Assembly: GCA_015179045.1 (NCBI GenBank)
Contig: WHUZ01000051.1
Span: 62,001 to 126,000, forward strand
Source: Kalaharituber pfeilii
Taxonomy: Eukaryota > Ascomycota > Pezizomycetes > Pezizales > Pezizaceae
Direction of reading: 5' to 3'
DNA: 64,000 nucleotides
Part shown: positions 50,401 to 61,130 of the stretch, piece by piece
Layout of the letters: the number at the start of each line of letters is the position of its first letter
Position numbering within the stretch: the stretch's first letter is position 1
Notes under the pieces: generated by a model
What the model saw: the letters and a program-made list of their open reading frames with translations, nothing else
The model's database searches: none
What the model was told of the DNA's origin: nothing
Program-made: the position numbers and the translations under genes

Positions 50401-52982
50401 CAGTGCTACCTGAATGGTAAACGTTCAAAAAGATTTGGTATGAATATATGAATGCCTACCACTTGTACACCCATAAAAATCACGGGAATCTAAGACTTCT
50501 GGAATTGCGACGCAGCCTTCGTTTTCTTGGTTCACATGTGTATCTAGACTTGTGCGGAGTGAAACTTCAAAAATAGGATTTCTTTCATCTTCGATCCACC
50601 AGCAATAGTCTCTCCAAGAAGTAACAACTTTTTCCCCAAGTATGTGTACCTTTTTTCTCCCTGAGGGCTTCCCGTCGAAGGCATAGAGCCACAGGGACAC
50701 CATAGCCTCAAGCTCTACTCTGTCTACTTTCCATTGATTTTCGGCCTGTATCAAACTAAAGTTGATCGATCGTAATTGGCGTGTAAAATTCTCATTCGGG
50801 CCGCTCGGCAGCAGAGTATGAACGACCTCGTCAGCTGCATTACCCAAGGAATTCACGATTTCATTAGCACTGCATTTCCAACCAGTTATTTCTGCCAGCC
50901 GCTTTCTAACCATGACTGTATCACGGGTGATTTCGTCCTTGTTTGGGTACAATAAGCTGTCAAACGTGACAATGGCGGCCTCCCTATTGGTTTTGTCCCA
51001 GTATACTGCATGTTTACCCCACAGGACATGCAGCTTACGTAGGATCTGTGCTCTTTTGTTACGTTCTGCATCCTCCGTCTCAAGTGCCCTCCAGAAATAC
51101 CCATCGTAGCCACCATTGTTATCAGGATCCACGGCCGCAATTCCATCAAGACTGTAGCCACCGCCTAGGACCAATCTTGTCGCAAGCCAGTCGAGCTCGA
51201 AACCCTTGGGAAGTCTTTGTGCAAACGGCCGTTGAGCAAGATCAAGTCTAACTAATGCTCTTACAACTGTCATGACCAGCGTAGCACCTAGCTGCGCAAC
51301 TGTCGCAGACCAATGCATTGAACGTAGACCGATTGCATAGGCAAGAAATCCGAGTATGCTTGTGAATGTCGCAAGCAGTACCAAGATTTCTATTGATGCA
51401 GACGTATGATTGTTCTCATCATATTCTGTTGGCTGCTTCCATTGCCGCGGGCTGCTAACGGCATGAGCTGAGGGGGAGATTTCGGATATTGCTTCGGCTT
51501 GAGGCACGTGGTCGGCATTTTCGCTCTCATTATATGATGCTCCGGCGGGATGCGAGGTCATCAGAGAAGTGCGTTCTCCACGGGCGAAAAGTAAAAAGGA
51601 GTCGAAATTTTGGTCATTCACAGTCTGTCCCTGTTGGACCCAGAAGAGACGGAATGGCTCGCCGTTGGGGGTTCTCCAGTATGTCTCTGTGGTGCTCCTT
51701 TCAACAATATAGGAGCAAAGTAGCATTCCAATTATTAGGCATACTGTACCAGCAATAGTAACAGCCAGGGCCGATGAGTTTGGTAAAGGGCTCTCTGTGT
51801 TTGTCCGTTGCAGGCCGGGATAGTAGGTCACTATAGCCTCGGTCACTAGAACCGCACCTTGAAGCATAACAGCAAACAATGCAGCAGCCCACAGCCACCA
51901 GTCAGAGAGGCGATTGTCAAGGTTAATACTGATATTTGGAGCATAGGGTGTAGCGATCAAGGATGTTGATGGTGAGTCTGAAGTCTTCATTGGCTGGTTT
52001 TCCATATCTCTCGGCTTGCTTGGAAATCGTGTTAATTTTCGTAGAAGCCTTTTCACTCCGGGTGATTCTGATCATATTCCCTCCGGTTAACTTAAGTCCC
52101 ATAATTCATAAGCCCGACCCGGGTCGGGAATTCATGAGGAGGGGGATGATGTAATGCAACGAGAAATTTTCGTTCCGGGCTGCGAAGGTGTGGAGGATGG
52201 AGAGGAGAGGGGAGAGGGGAAAGGTGGAGAGATAGAGGGGAGCCTCCCTGATGCAGAAACCAGAAGAACCGTCCGGAAGTTTCTGGAATCAGGTTTTAGA
52301 AGGGGGTGGAACGGGGATGTGTATATAGAACTTTCTTTGTTAAGCCTGTCTCCGGGCTTGGAGGGCTTGCCCAGGGACCCTGCCATGGCTCGGCGCTGCA
52401 AGCGGGGTTACATGATTTAAAAAAAAAAAAAAAAAAAAAAAATTTCATAAGCTTGCAATCAGGTTGGAGTAGGATGTTACCTTGCTTTTTATTCAGAAGC
52501 TTCAAATTTTTTGCCTCTTCTAAATTGTACAAACCACATTTTTTGTCTTTTCTCCGTTTAGGAAAATACAGGATCTGTTTTATGGGTGCAAATCCCATCA
52601 CTCGCACAATCTGGCTGCCATTCCAGAGTTCACACACATCATGAGACGTGGATGACATCAACTCAACCTCCACAATACCTCTGCTCTCTCTAGCTCTCCC
52701 AATCGTAGCCTTCATCCAGTTCGGTCCGCCTACACGGATGGCGCTCACAATTGCCGTGATTGTTCCAAGAGGAGCCATTGCAAAGATGACATGTTCGGAC
52801 CAGCCCATGGACTGGCTCATAAATTGTTTTGTGACTTGCTCACCGAAAAGCGCGAGAAGGGGCCCCAGGTCAGAGATGAAAGTATCGGAGAAAACACCAG
52901 CAGCCTCGTCCGCATTATCATCATGAGCTATCGCAAGTTGGAACGTGCAAGCCAAGGCAACAATTCTAGAGATCATCTTCAT
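47422..52982 (-). CDS. Membrane-anchored ankyrin-repeat protein (1666 aa model, 5 exons)
   Basis: Exons 52481-52982, 50460-52067, 49997-50409, 49532-49939 and 47422-49491; all introns GT-AG (413, 50, 57 and 40 bp) and total coding length 5001 bp. The start at MKMISRIVALACTFQLAIAH is signal-like; an upstream start is possible. Residues 30-165: 'FISDLGPLLALFGEQVTKQF', 'VIFAMAPLGTITAIVSAIRV', 'VELMSSTSHDVCELWNG', a conserved block of fungal ankyrin proteins. About 210-420: 'APNISINL' and four likely membrane helices (for example AAALFAVMLQGAVLV). A helical region follows, then about 17 ankyrin repeats (residues 1010-1650; TALHHAAREGQLGAVEALLD). It resembles NLR-like receptors without a visible NTPase. 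The first intron contains a 330-bp LINE tail but splice phases still fit. The exon 3/4 donor is the least certain. Confidence 0.8.
52114..52443 (+). mobile_element. 330-bp B-family retroposon inside intron 1 of the ankyrin gene
   Basis: The direct repeat TTCATAAGC lies at 52105-52113 and 52444-52452. The insert begins CCGACCCGGGTCGG (a perfect palindrome), shares GTGTGGAGGA... and GATGCAGAAACCAGAAG with the LINE-B 3' region, and ends CCCTGCCATGGCTCGGCGC ... GTTACATGATTT plus poly(A). It is antisense to the host gene and lies between the donor at 52480 and the acceptor at 52068. Confidence 0.85.
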
Positions 52983-53049
52983 ACGGAGCAGAATGTAGAG
53001 ATCCCCAACAATCATAGGTATTACTGCACGGGAACTTGGTATCAAGAGC

Positions 53050-53811
53050 GGTTAGTAACGACAATGCTTGAACCCTCAGTTACTGAGTTGCAAAGGACTT
53101 ATGGGGCTTGCTTATGTGTTCATATTCAATGACCTTTTCCCTGGATATAGGTGGCACTTACAAATACCACTGCACAGTTAAATAGAAGTCGTTTTTAATG
53201 GTCAAAGATTCGGGAACGCTAGTTGTGGATCGAACGCTGGAGAAAAAAGTGAAAGGCGAGGGTGGATCTGGAAATTGAGATTTGGAGACAATTGTAGTGC
53301 CTTATATTTGAGTCTCGCACCTATTACCCGAACGCTTCGCCAAAGGAAGTAACACTTTTGAAAGAAGTGTTAGGCAGAAATGCTATAAGTAGGTGGTGTC
53401 ACTCAAACATACGAACTGAAGATTGGTCAAATTGGGGAGGACTATCTAAGGCTGCTTTGGCAAGAATCCCAATTACTCGAGCTAGCTGCAATTACCGGTC
53501 CAGAGGATTCATCGTCGCACATAATGTGCGCAGGTTCAGGTCGATTCCCACTATCAGGTTACAAGGGTCAAAGTAATGCCTAGCATGCGTCCTTTGGCGC
53601 ATTTTCCTTATTATTCTCTGTCCTATGATTGGCATGCAGGAGGTCGTTTGTCCTTATCTCTTCCCATGTTCGTTAAGTCACGCTTCAGTAGCTGAACCCC
53701 ACTTAGGTAGGCATAGTGGAGCTGAGTCTGAACCCTGCTACGTAGCGACTCTTTGGCGACCTTACATTGGCAGCTTCCACCGGACTCTCTTTTTCCAGAC
53801 AGTTGGCAAAT
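53050..53811. other. Upstream flank of ankyrin gene
   Basis: Presumed promoter region for the minus-strand gene. No other gene supported. Confidence 0.4.
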
Positions 53812-53877
53812 TGTTTTTTTTTTTCTTTTTTGTTCACATACGTAACCCCGCATACAAGCTACAAGAGTATGGCAGGG
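53812..53877 (-). mobile_element. B-tail micro-insertion (about 66 bp)
   Basis: Antisense B unit: poly(T), then CACATACGTAACCCCGCATAC and ATGGCAGGG. Diverged (extra AAGAGT). Only a weak CAAAT flanking repeat. Confidence 0.7.
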
Positions 53878-54889
53878 ACCCAAATATCTGGGTCAGGTAT
53901 CGTCCTCTCTCCACGCAGGCCCTCCAAGTGAGTTGCGCCCCATCCTTGTCCTTTCCAACTTCCCTGCATTTGCCAAATTTTGGAAACACCGCTACCTATC
54001 GCATCCTTGTACCGTCCTTTATCTCAGTCCAAGTTATGGAGAATTGAAAACCTAAGCATCGCTTCAAAATCGGAGATGCAACCGAATTGCGTTTCAGTCC
54101 GTCTAAGAGACGCCATATTAAAATCCATACTATACTGTGGAGCAGAAGAATATTATGGGAAAATAAAATGTCACCCAAATCTGCATGGAGATTCTGAACC
54201 TTGTTCCTCGAACCTCTTGTTTGTGAGCTACTGTACATATCTCGCCAAGTCATACATGAGCAGCGTAAGTTGCCACTCACGTTCTCATGACCATTATGGG
54301 CTAGGCTGATCTTAAAATATGAAATGAAAAAATGATCGATCTTCTGGTACACAAGCCAGACTCTTGGTTGTTCATGGACTGTGCGGGCGTATCAGAGGAA
54401 GGTTGCACCAATTTTAGTCATGAAGCAAATCCATGCAGTAGCAAATCCATGCAGTTCAGAAGCAACAGTTCGTATCCTGCATTGCCGCTGATAGTGTGAT
54501 CCACAGTTCTGATCTTTGCCCTTGCTCCCCGTTCAGTACGATGTAGAAATTCGGACCAATAGCTTCAGTGGCATCTGATTCTATTTGCCAGGGATACATT
54601 CCTGTTCGGCAGCTAGCATTCATACTTCCTTTTTTTTTTTTTTAATTACATTTTTATTCCTTTATCTTTATACAGTAAATGCTACTCAAATGTAAAAGGG
54701 ACGAATTTTGTTTTGCCCCATGCATCAATGCATACCATTGACCAATGGGTCTACTTATCCGCCATGTAGTGCAGACCTACTCTGCCCGACAGGGATAGGC
54801 CTCGTGGTTTCAGTATGCAGCTGAACCCATGCTACAGGGCCTGACGACGATTGTAAGCAACTGATGTGAGGCCCACCATATTTTGTCTT
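53878..54889. other. No recognisable gene
   Basis: Short open frames on both strands without family features. Poly(T) at 54630-54643 may be another bare tail. Confidence 0.4.
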
Positions 54890-54895
54890 AACAAG

Positions 54896-54898
<3 letters not shown>

Positions 54899-54926
<28 letters not shown>

Positions 54927-54970
54927 CCCGTCACGCGACCCCGCATGCGGCTGTTCGCCATGGCAGGGCA
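54899..54970 (-). mobile_element. B-tail micro-insertion (72 bp)
   Basis: The target duplication AACAAGAGC lies at 54890-54898 and 54971-54979. On the minus strand it begins TGCCCTGCCATGGCGAACAG and ends GTCGCGTGACGGG plus poly(A). It landed next to the end of the Tc1-like MITE. Confidence 0.9.
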
Positions 54971-54982
54971 AACAAGAGCATA

Positions 54983-55673
54983 CAGTCCAACCTTGTGATA
55001 AAGAACACGTAAAATTTGGCACTTTGTTTTCACTACAGCAAGGTTTCAGTATAGAAGATTGTGGCAAATTAGTCATATAGTATTAGCAGCTGAGTTCGGA
55101 ATCTTGGACAACCGACCATTACAACCAGATAACATCTGTATCGACTTACTAGTAATAAAATAGCCACATTAATAAATTGATTTGAATGGGACAGTTCGGG
55201 TAGTGATGAATAGGAATGGAGGTAGAAATTGAGAGGGCAGTCGTAGTGGAAAAAGAATATAAATTAGATGGAAATCAGTAGGAATTGAGATCCATCACCA
55301 AGACCCTAGCAGTCAAGAGGTCTACTATCAAGCAACGACCATTTTATACTGCAACGTACCTGGAAGAAACAGATACACACAACTTGGTTTAGGTCAACCT
55401 CTAGCACTTAGGGGCATAGCTGGTGTTCGCTGGGGTTGCTCGGGAGTTACTGATGCGCAGAAGGCAAGGCAGTAGCAGGGTAATTTCTATGAATTTCATT
55501 AGCCACTTTCCCATTGTATCAGGAACAATTTGTATGTACATAGAACTAACTTCCTCTAGATTCCACCCCCCCTCCAATTACATTATTTAGTGCAATTTCG
55601 TTATAGCAAAGTTAACTTGCGTGGGGACGAAAATCCGAGAAGGCGGTGTGTTCATAATAGCAAGGTCGGACTG
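54983..55673. mobile_element. Tc1/mariner-like MITE (691 bp)
   Basis: The left end CAGTCCAACCTTGTGATAAA and the reverse-complemented right end CAGTCCGACCTTGCTATTAT form inverted repeats of about 26 bp. TA precedes the left end (54981-54982); the right side reads TC, so the duplication may have mutated. The interior repeats GTTATAGCAA-type words; no transposase. A related end lies at 61608. Confidence 0.6.
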
Positions 55674-55810
55674 TCTCTACTTCAAATTCTGTGGATGCTA
55701 GAGAAAATCACTCGGAAGAAAGGCTTTTTTTTTACAATGACAGGTCTTCGTGAGCACAGTAACAATGATAACCTTGGCAATAGCCATAAAGTTCAAGTGC
55801 GTGAACGTGC

Positions 55811-57031
55811 TTTTTTTTTTTTTTTTTTTTTTTTTATTTATTTCATTGATCGCGTGCCGCCCTATGGGCTATGGCGATGTTTAACTAAATAATAAATGAT
55901 AGAAAATAAAGTATAGCTAGTATAGGAAATAAGAAATAATGCTTTATTCCTCCCCTGCCCAAATCAGGACCTTGGCCACTTCCGCCCCCCCCCCCCCCCC
56001 TTCGACTGTCTCAGTCCGTCCACCCCTTTACGTATCTTGTCCTTCCATGGCTTGCAGTCTGTGGCTATGTGCGTGAGATTTTCCGGGGCCTTTCCGCACC
56101 ATCGACATTCTGGTGATTCCGCCTTGCCTATGCCGTATCTCCATTCCTTCAGCCCTTTGTTCCCCAGAATGCCTGCCAAGGTTGACATCAGTCGACGGTT
56201 GTCTATGTCCTGTAGTGGTCGGTACGAGAGTCCCAGGCGGTTTCTCTCCTCCGCTCTTAGAGCTTTCCCTTCCTGTCTTATGCCGGCTTCCGTTACTACT
56301 TCGTCCTCGCACTGTAAGGCTGTTCCGATTTTAGCTGCTCGGTCTGCCTCCGTATTGCCTTTCACTCCTTTGTGTCCTTTGACCCAAGTTATCGCCAGAT
56401 CCAGGTTCCCCTCCGCCACCGTCCGCTCCCATTGTTCTCGCACTTCCTGTGACGCTCCGTCCACCGTTGGGTCCCCTCTGGCTATCCTTTGTAGTCTGGC
56501 TATCGCTGTGCGGGAGTCCGTAACGATTAAGATCTCCCCCTCGTGCTGTAGAGCCCGGCTGATGGCTATCATCTCCCCGTCGTTCACTGTGCTTTGTCTC
56601 CATAAGTAGTATGCTTGGTCCGTCTGCTGTCTATATGTTCCCGCCCCCGTGGACTTGTCTATCCGGCTGCCATCAGTGTAAACGCTCTCCCATCCCTCCT
56701 CTTCTTCTCTCCGAATGATCTCTTCCCATTCTTCTTTGCTTAAGTCACTCCGTTGAATGGGGAATGTGTGTAGTGGTAGGGGTTCCCGATGGATCAGCGT
56801 CCCCCGGAGGTATTTTGTGTCAGGCTGTGGATCCCGGATCGGTTCTTTTGGAAATCTCAGCGTGCGGGCTTCGACACGGTCTCTCTCCCCGTATACAAAC
56901 GCTTCCACCGATTCTAGGTTCGTTAGTCCTTCCACTACGTCCCTCCGGGTGCCCCATGGGGCCCCGATCATGTCCCTGGCGGCCGTGTATTGCCAACTTT
57001 CCAGTTTTCTCATCTTTTTTTCCGCCGGCGC
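55811..57031 (-). mobile_element. 5'-truncated LINE, A family (1.2 kb)
   Basis: The 12-bp target duplication GCGTGAACGTGC lies at 55799-55810 and 57032-57043. On the minus strand it ends with the A tail (CGCCATAGCCCATAGGGCGG ... CGATCAATGAAAT) and poly(A). It carries the RT C-terminus and RNase H and defines the source tail for the A-tail family. Confidence 0.92.
55964..57028 (-). CDS. LINE-A RT C-terminus and RNase H (5'-truncated, open)
   Basis: The frame is open across the whole insertion and even into the flank (to 57151), so the first residues upstream of 'APAEKKMRKLESWQYTAARD' are host DNA. RNase H features: 'GWESVYTDGSRID' (Asp), 'NDGEMIAISRAL' (Glu), 'ILIVTDSRTAI' (Asp) and 'ITWVKGHKGVKGNTEADRA' (His, Asp). 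A CCHC knuckle follows (ECRWCGKAPENLTHIATDC). It lacks endonuclease and the RT core, so it cannot move alone. Its lack of stops implies a young insertion. Confidence 0.85.
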   Translation of the reverse strand, partial: PAEKKMRKLESWQYTAARDMIGAPWGTRRDVVEGLTNLESVEAFVYGERDRVEARTLRFPKEPIRDPQPDTKYLRGTLIHREPLPLHTFPIQRSDLSKEEWEEIIRREEEEGWESVYTDGSRIDKSTGAGTYRQQTDQAYYLWRQSTVNDGEMIAISRALQHEGEILIVTDSRTAIARLQRIARGDPTVDGASQEVREQWERTVAEGNLDLAITWVKGHKGVKGNTEADRAAKIGTALQCEDEVVTEAGIRQEGKALRAEERNRLGLSYRPLQDIDNRRLMSTLAGILGNKGLKEWRYGIGKAESPECRWCGKAPENLTHIATDCKPWKDKIRKGVDGLRQSKGGGGGRKWPRS

Positions 57032-57043
57032 GCGTGAACGTGC

Positions 57044-58226
57044 GTTGAGATAATGATTCCAATTTGCAGGAATTTTGATTTGCCTTTTCCCAACTATGTG
57101 GAGTCTACATAGAAGCAATTGGGAAGCTTCAATGAAGGGAACTAACTCCAAGACAAAGAAACTATGTCACCTGAAGGAATTCTGGGTACGAGAATAAACA
57201 ATGAAGTTAGGCCCAACCACCTCCAATACTTAGTATTCTTATAGCCGAAAGTTCCTCTGTCAAGAGCTAATATCTTTTTTTAGAGGGGAAAAAAAAAAAA
57301 TCCCCCCCCCCCTCCCCCCCTCCCCCCCCTGCCGGCTTTTGAGCACCTAGCTACTGGTGCTTCCCCAAATGAAATTATAATGTTAGTCAGCTTCTCTTGT
57401 AAATGTAAAAATGGAACTTACCAAAATGAGCCCTCTCTCCTTGTAGGCTTCCGATTCAGCAGTTTGCGTATCTGCTTTGGTTATCATAAAGCCTCCCAAA
57501 TGTTTCATTGGAAGTATATATCTGTACGAGTACCGCAGTAGGAAAAAAGCAAGTGGTCGCGCAGTAGCCCGCAACTAGGTTTTACCATTTTGTCATGGTG
57601 ATCCTACCACATAGTGTGATTCGCCACACAATGAATCACAATATGCCAAGTATAGATAATTGACTGGCAGCGACTACCGACAGCAAGGGCGAGCGGACTA
57701 GAAATTAAGCAACCGGTTAAAACTTTGGTGGCTATGTCGGGATGCAACACTTACCCGCCCGCCCGACTGCTGCTGCTATTCCGTGCAGATTTATCTTCAC
57801 AAAACGTAAACAGCATACTAGAAACATATCCCCAGGATGTATACCATTCCTCCTTGGCCTAACTATACTGGCCAATAGATCATCTGCAGCTAATATCCCG
57901 GGGTTCAAACTGTGCGGTGGAGACAACCAGGCTGACAGACCGAATGGCGGGGCTCATGTATCCGTCGGAGCAGCTGCAGCAATCGTGCCCCTGTATGACG
58001 GTTCCGCGTAGCCATTTTCCTCCTCTGAGACCTTACCCAGTATCCACAATCTCACAAAGGATTCTTTGGCTTAGTATTTGGGTTTTCACATGCCACTCTA
58101 TAGGGTAAATAAATACCAGCTTATAGTCGTCACATTTCCGAGGGTACCGGACGTTTCCGTGTTTTCCAGGGGCGGATTTCAATAAAAAAAAATTGACGCA
58201 TGAGCTCGCCTCTCTCTTTCAATTAA
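57044..58226. other. No recognisable gene
   Basis: It contains a C-rich run at 57301-57330. Open frames at 57742-58011 (plus) and 57732-57926 (minus) overlap antisense to each other and have no recognised features. Confidence 0.4.
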
Positions 58227-58815
58227 TTATGATAGGACCCCGAGGCGGGGGGTAGAAGTGCGATCATGAGTGTCGGTAGAGGTGGAATCTGTGAAGTAAG
58301 ATACACCGCACACCATGATGGATTCGGGATCTCCAGTCTCGAGATTTGTTGCAGGGGTGTATGATGCAGTCGCTAGCAGCATAGCTTCTTCATTGGAGGG
58401 GTATTTTGGAAGGAATACCTCAGCGACGAAAGCATTGCGCAAGTTCTTGCTTCTAGGTGACTCTATCCTTGCGAAAATCAGTATCCTCATGTCTATCATA
58501 ATGAGAAAATTAACAGTGAAACATAACTTACTCTCTGTTGCCTCAATGCCTCCCCGGGCTTGATGCAATCCACATTCCAAGCATTTTCCGTCTCCAACTC
58601 GGTCAACTGCTTCTAGTTCCGTACCTTGTCGTCCCTTCTGTAACAAACTCCTCACTTGCGTGGTGACAGCAGAAACCGTACTTCCCCCTCCCGTTACGGG
58701 TTTATTGTTCAAGCAGTTGAACTGCTTGGGATATTGAGCGTCGCGGGTGCACGCGCCGGTGTGAACAGGCAGAGTGTATACAATGATACCGCGTCTGCAT
58801 GCACGAAAGGACCGG
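58227..58815 (-). CDS. Possible small two-exon gene, unknown
   Basis: A minus-strand frame is open from about 58815 to the stop at 58227. The stretch 'YTLPVHTGACTRDAQYPKQF' and several cysteines precede 'NNKPVTGGGSTVSA'. A good donor/acceptor pair (GTAAGT at about 58533, TAG near 58495) would remove a 39-bp in-frame intron and join 'GGIEATE' to 'MRILIFARIESPRSKNL'. No ATG is found at the 5' end; an upstream exon is needed. No family is recognised. It could be a real Cys-containing protein or chance. Confidence 0.35.
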
Positions 58816-58899
58816 GTCTAGACTTGGTGGGCTGAGCAATAAGGTAGGCAAAACGATCAATTCATAGCATGTAATATAAGCAATGCATAGCAAGTGATA

Positions 58900-59970
58900 G
58901 CACAGAAAAAAGAAGAGAAAAACCGCTGCCTAGACATCTCCCACTACATCCACACCTACGCCTATATATCACCGGCGTATGACTAAGCCAGACCTTGACC
59001 GTATGCCAAGAAATGACCAAGCTCCCGCCGGCGATTTTTCTCATTATCCCACACCGGTATGGACCTATAGGGCGCCGGAGAGATGGTTGGTGTTGGCTTA
59101 TGGAGAGGGGGGGGTGTATGTATTATGACCAGGTTATGCCGGAGGAGTGGCGATGGGAATGACTTCGCGATGGTGATGCTTGCTGGCTGTGTAGGCCGTT
59201 GGGAGAGGAAAGGATACTGGGTGGTTTTAATTAAGATCACTGTGAGCGGAGGAAAAACTGTTACGCCTTAGCAATGAAGAAGCATCAGGAGCGACGGAGA
59301 ATACTATTCCAGGGCCCACGTATTACCTTTGCTCTCGACATCATACCATATTATTTCAGGGGCTCCGCAAAATTCTGCCACTTCCAGCTCCTCTATGTTC
59401 TCCTTTAGCTTTTCCCTCTGGTCACTTTCTCCACTTCTCTTCCAATTTTATTTTATCCCAAGGGACTAGAGATTCCGAAGGAGGGGTAGTATGGTTCGGC
59501 GCTGCTATTCGGTGACCAGTATTTTACCCCCCTTATCAGCGCTTTGATGGTTGGCGGGAGGAGTCTTGCTAAAAGAGAGAGAAAGTCCTCAGGGGTTTCA
59601 TCGAACCGGAATTGTGGGAGAAGACTTTACCATGGAGAGCTTTCAATGTTTACAAGTTTTGAAGGTGTGGGAGTTGTGATTGCGGAGTCGCTCTAGGTGC
59701 TCGATCTTTTGAGGTGGCTGGCGCTAGGTAATGTAGTTCGATGGGTGTCTCGGGAGAGTCTCTGCCAAAGTCTCAATTGGTGATGTTCCAGGCTCTGATC
59801 ATGTTTCAGGGGCCGGTGCGCTTGTGCATCTGTACCCCTCGAAGAGCAATGTTGCTCCACAGGATTGGATTGTGAAGAGACCCTAGATTGTGACCATTAC
59901 AATGCTAAATAAAATAGTCTATGTGGAAAATTCACGACAAAAGGCTCTGTATACATGTCGACTGATTTTC
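58900..59970. other. No recognisable gene
   Basis: No supported coding sequence. 59460-59780 shows gene-like composition but is broken in all frames; it may be an old pseudogene. Confidence 0.4.
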
Positions 59971-59975
59971 AAACC

Positions 59976-60653
59976 TCAGCTACAAACATTCCTCCATTTA
60001 ACTAGGCCAATAACAGTCTGCACTGCCAAATATACCCTGTGCTGGTTCAAGACCTTATAGCAGTTGATTTCGCCTCTCCAATGGCTGGCCAACCCGACCA
60101 ACCTATCGACATCACTTAAACCTCTATCAATGAACCGCCCATCATTGATGCAAACCTCATCATTGAAATTTCCATAATGAACCCCATATTTTGCAAGCAT
60201 TGAGCGTAATCGCGTTACCAATCCATATTCAACCCTCTTGTTGAACTCATCCCCTTCGCTGGCATGGTGGTAACGTTCCGGATATGGTTTTGATCCATAC
60301 ATCCAACGCAATAGTTCCTCCAGATCGTGGTCAAAGTCATGCATACGCTCAGGGGGAATTGCAAGAAGTTCGCAATAATCAGCATTTCCAATAGAGACCC
60401 CATGAACACTTCCGGAGGAAGCACTTGTTCCGCTGGTATTAGCGAGCCGTTGAACCTCCATGGCCAGTCGTTCATTCTCCGCTGCCAGTCTCTGATTCTC
60501 GGAGTTCAACCTGCTATTCTCTCCGATTATTGCTCCCACATGTACTCGCTCATCGATGACTCAAAGAAACAGTTAGATAAAATCCCTGTGCAAGGAAAAA
60601 TAATACTTACCACTTGTATCAGCATTGTCAGGAGTTTTGCGACCCTCTGCCAT
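59976..60653 (-). CDS. Leucine-zipper-like coiled-coil protein (208 aa, 2 exons)
   Basis: Exon 1 60611-60653 (MAEGRKTPDNADTS), a 51-bp intron with GTAAGT donor and CTAAC branch site, then exon 2 59976-60559; the coding sum (627 bp) is divisible by three. Residues 24-50 form a heptad coiled coil ('NSRLNSENQRLAAENERLA', leucines seven apart) without a basic DNA-binding stretch in front, so it is not a normal bZIP. A Ser/Gly linker and a conserved-looking globular part follow ('DFDHDLEELLRWMYGSKPYP', 'RLRSMLAKYGVHYGN', 'GLASHWRGEINCYKVL'). I do not recognise that domain. The frame is intact. A dimer-forming protein is likely, its role unknown. Confidence 0.65.
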
Positions 60654-60795
60654 TAATCCTGTGCCAAAATCATTAATTTGAAAACTATGTTCAAGGTTTC
60701 TGAAAACCTACGGTTCAACATTAATGATGTATTTGTTATATCCATTCTTTGATCTTGTATTTATTATTCGGCTAAGGTGGCTGTCACAACGGGGT

Positions 60796-61130
60796 TTGCC
60801 GACCCGGGAGAAAGTTTGCGGGTTGCGAGGGTGTGGAGGAAACTGCGAAGATGTGGAGAAGAGGGGAGGGGGGAGAGGGGGTAGTGGAGCCTCCCTGAGG
60901 CAGAAACCGGAAGGACCGTCCAGAGGTTTCTGGAATCAGGTTTTAGAAGTAGATAGAAATTGTTAAGCCTGTCTCCGGGCTTCGAGGGCTTGCCCAGGGA
61001 CACTGCCATGGCTTGGCGCTGCAAGCGGGGTTATGTGAATTTATAAAAAAAAATAAAAAAAAAAAAAAGAGTATGTTTACTGTGGTGGTGTACTCTATAT
61101 ATTGTGGAACTGGAATCGTGGGTTGTAAAA
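60796..61130 (+). mobile_element. B-family retroposon with apparent 3' transduction (335 bp)
   Basis: The 14-bp target duplication TGTCACAACGGGGT lies at 60782-60795 and 61131-61144. The insert begins TTGCCGACCCGGGAG, shares the LINE-B 3' region (CTCCCTGAGGCAGAAACCGG) and has the B tail and an A-rich run to about 61070. About 60 bp of unrelated DNA (GTATGTTTACTGTGGTGG ... GGGTTGTAAAA) lies between the A-run and the second target copy, as expected if transcription ran past the element's poly(A). Confidence 0.85.

Noticed and set aside
52105..52452. Insertion truncating the ankyrin gene, with a stop (TAA) just beyond the insertion site
   Set aside because: A GT-AG intron (52068-52480) removes both the insertion and the stop and restores the reading phase, so the gene is not obviously broken.
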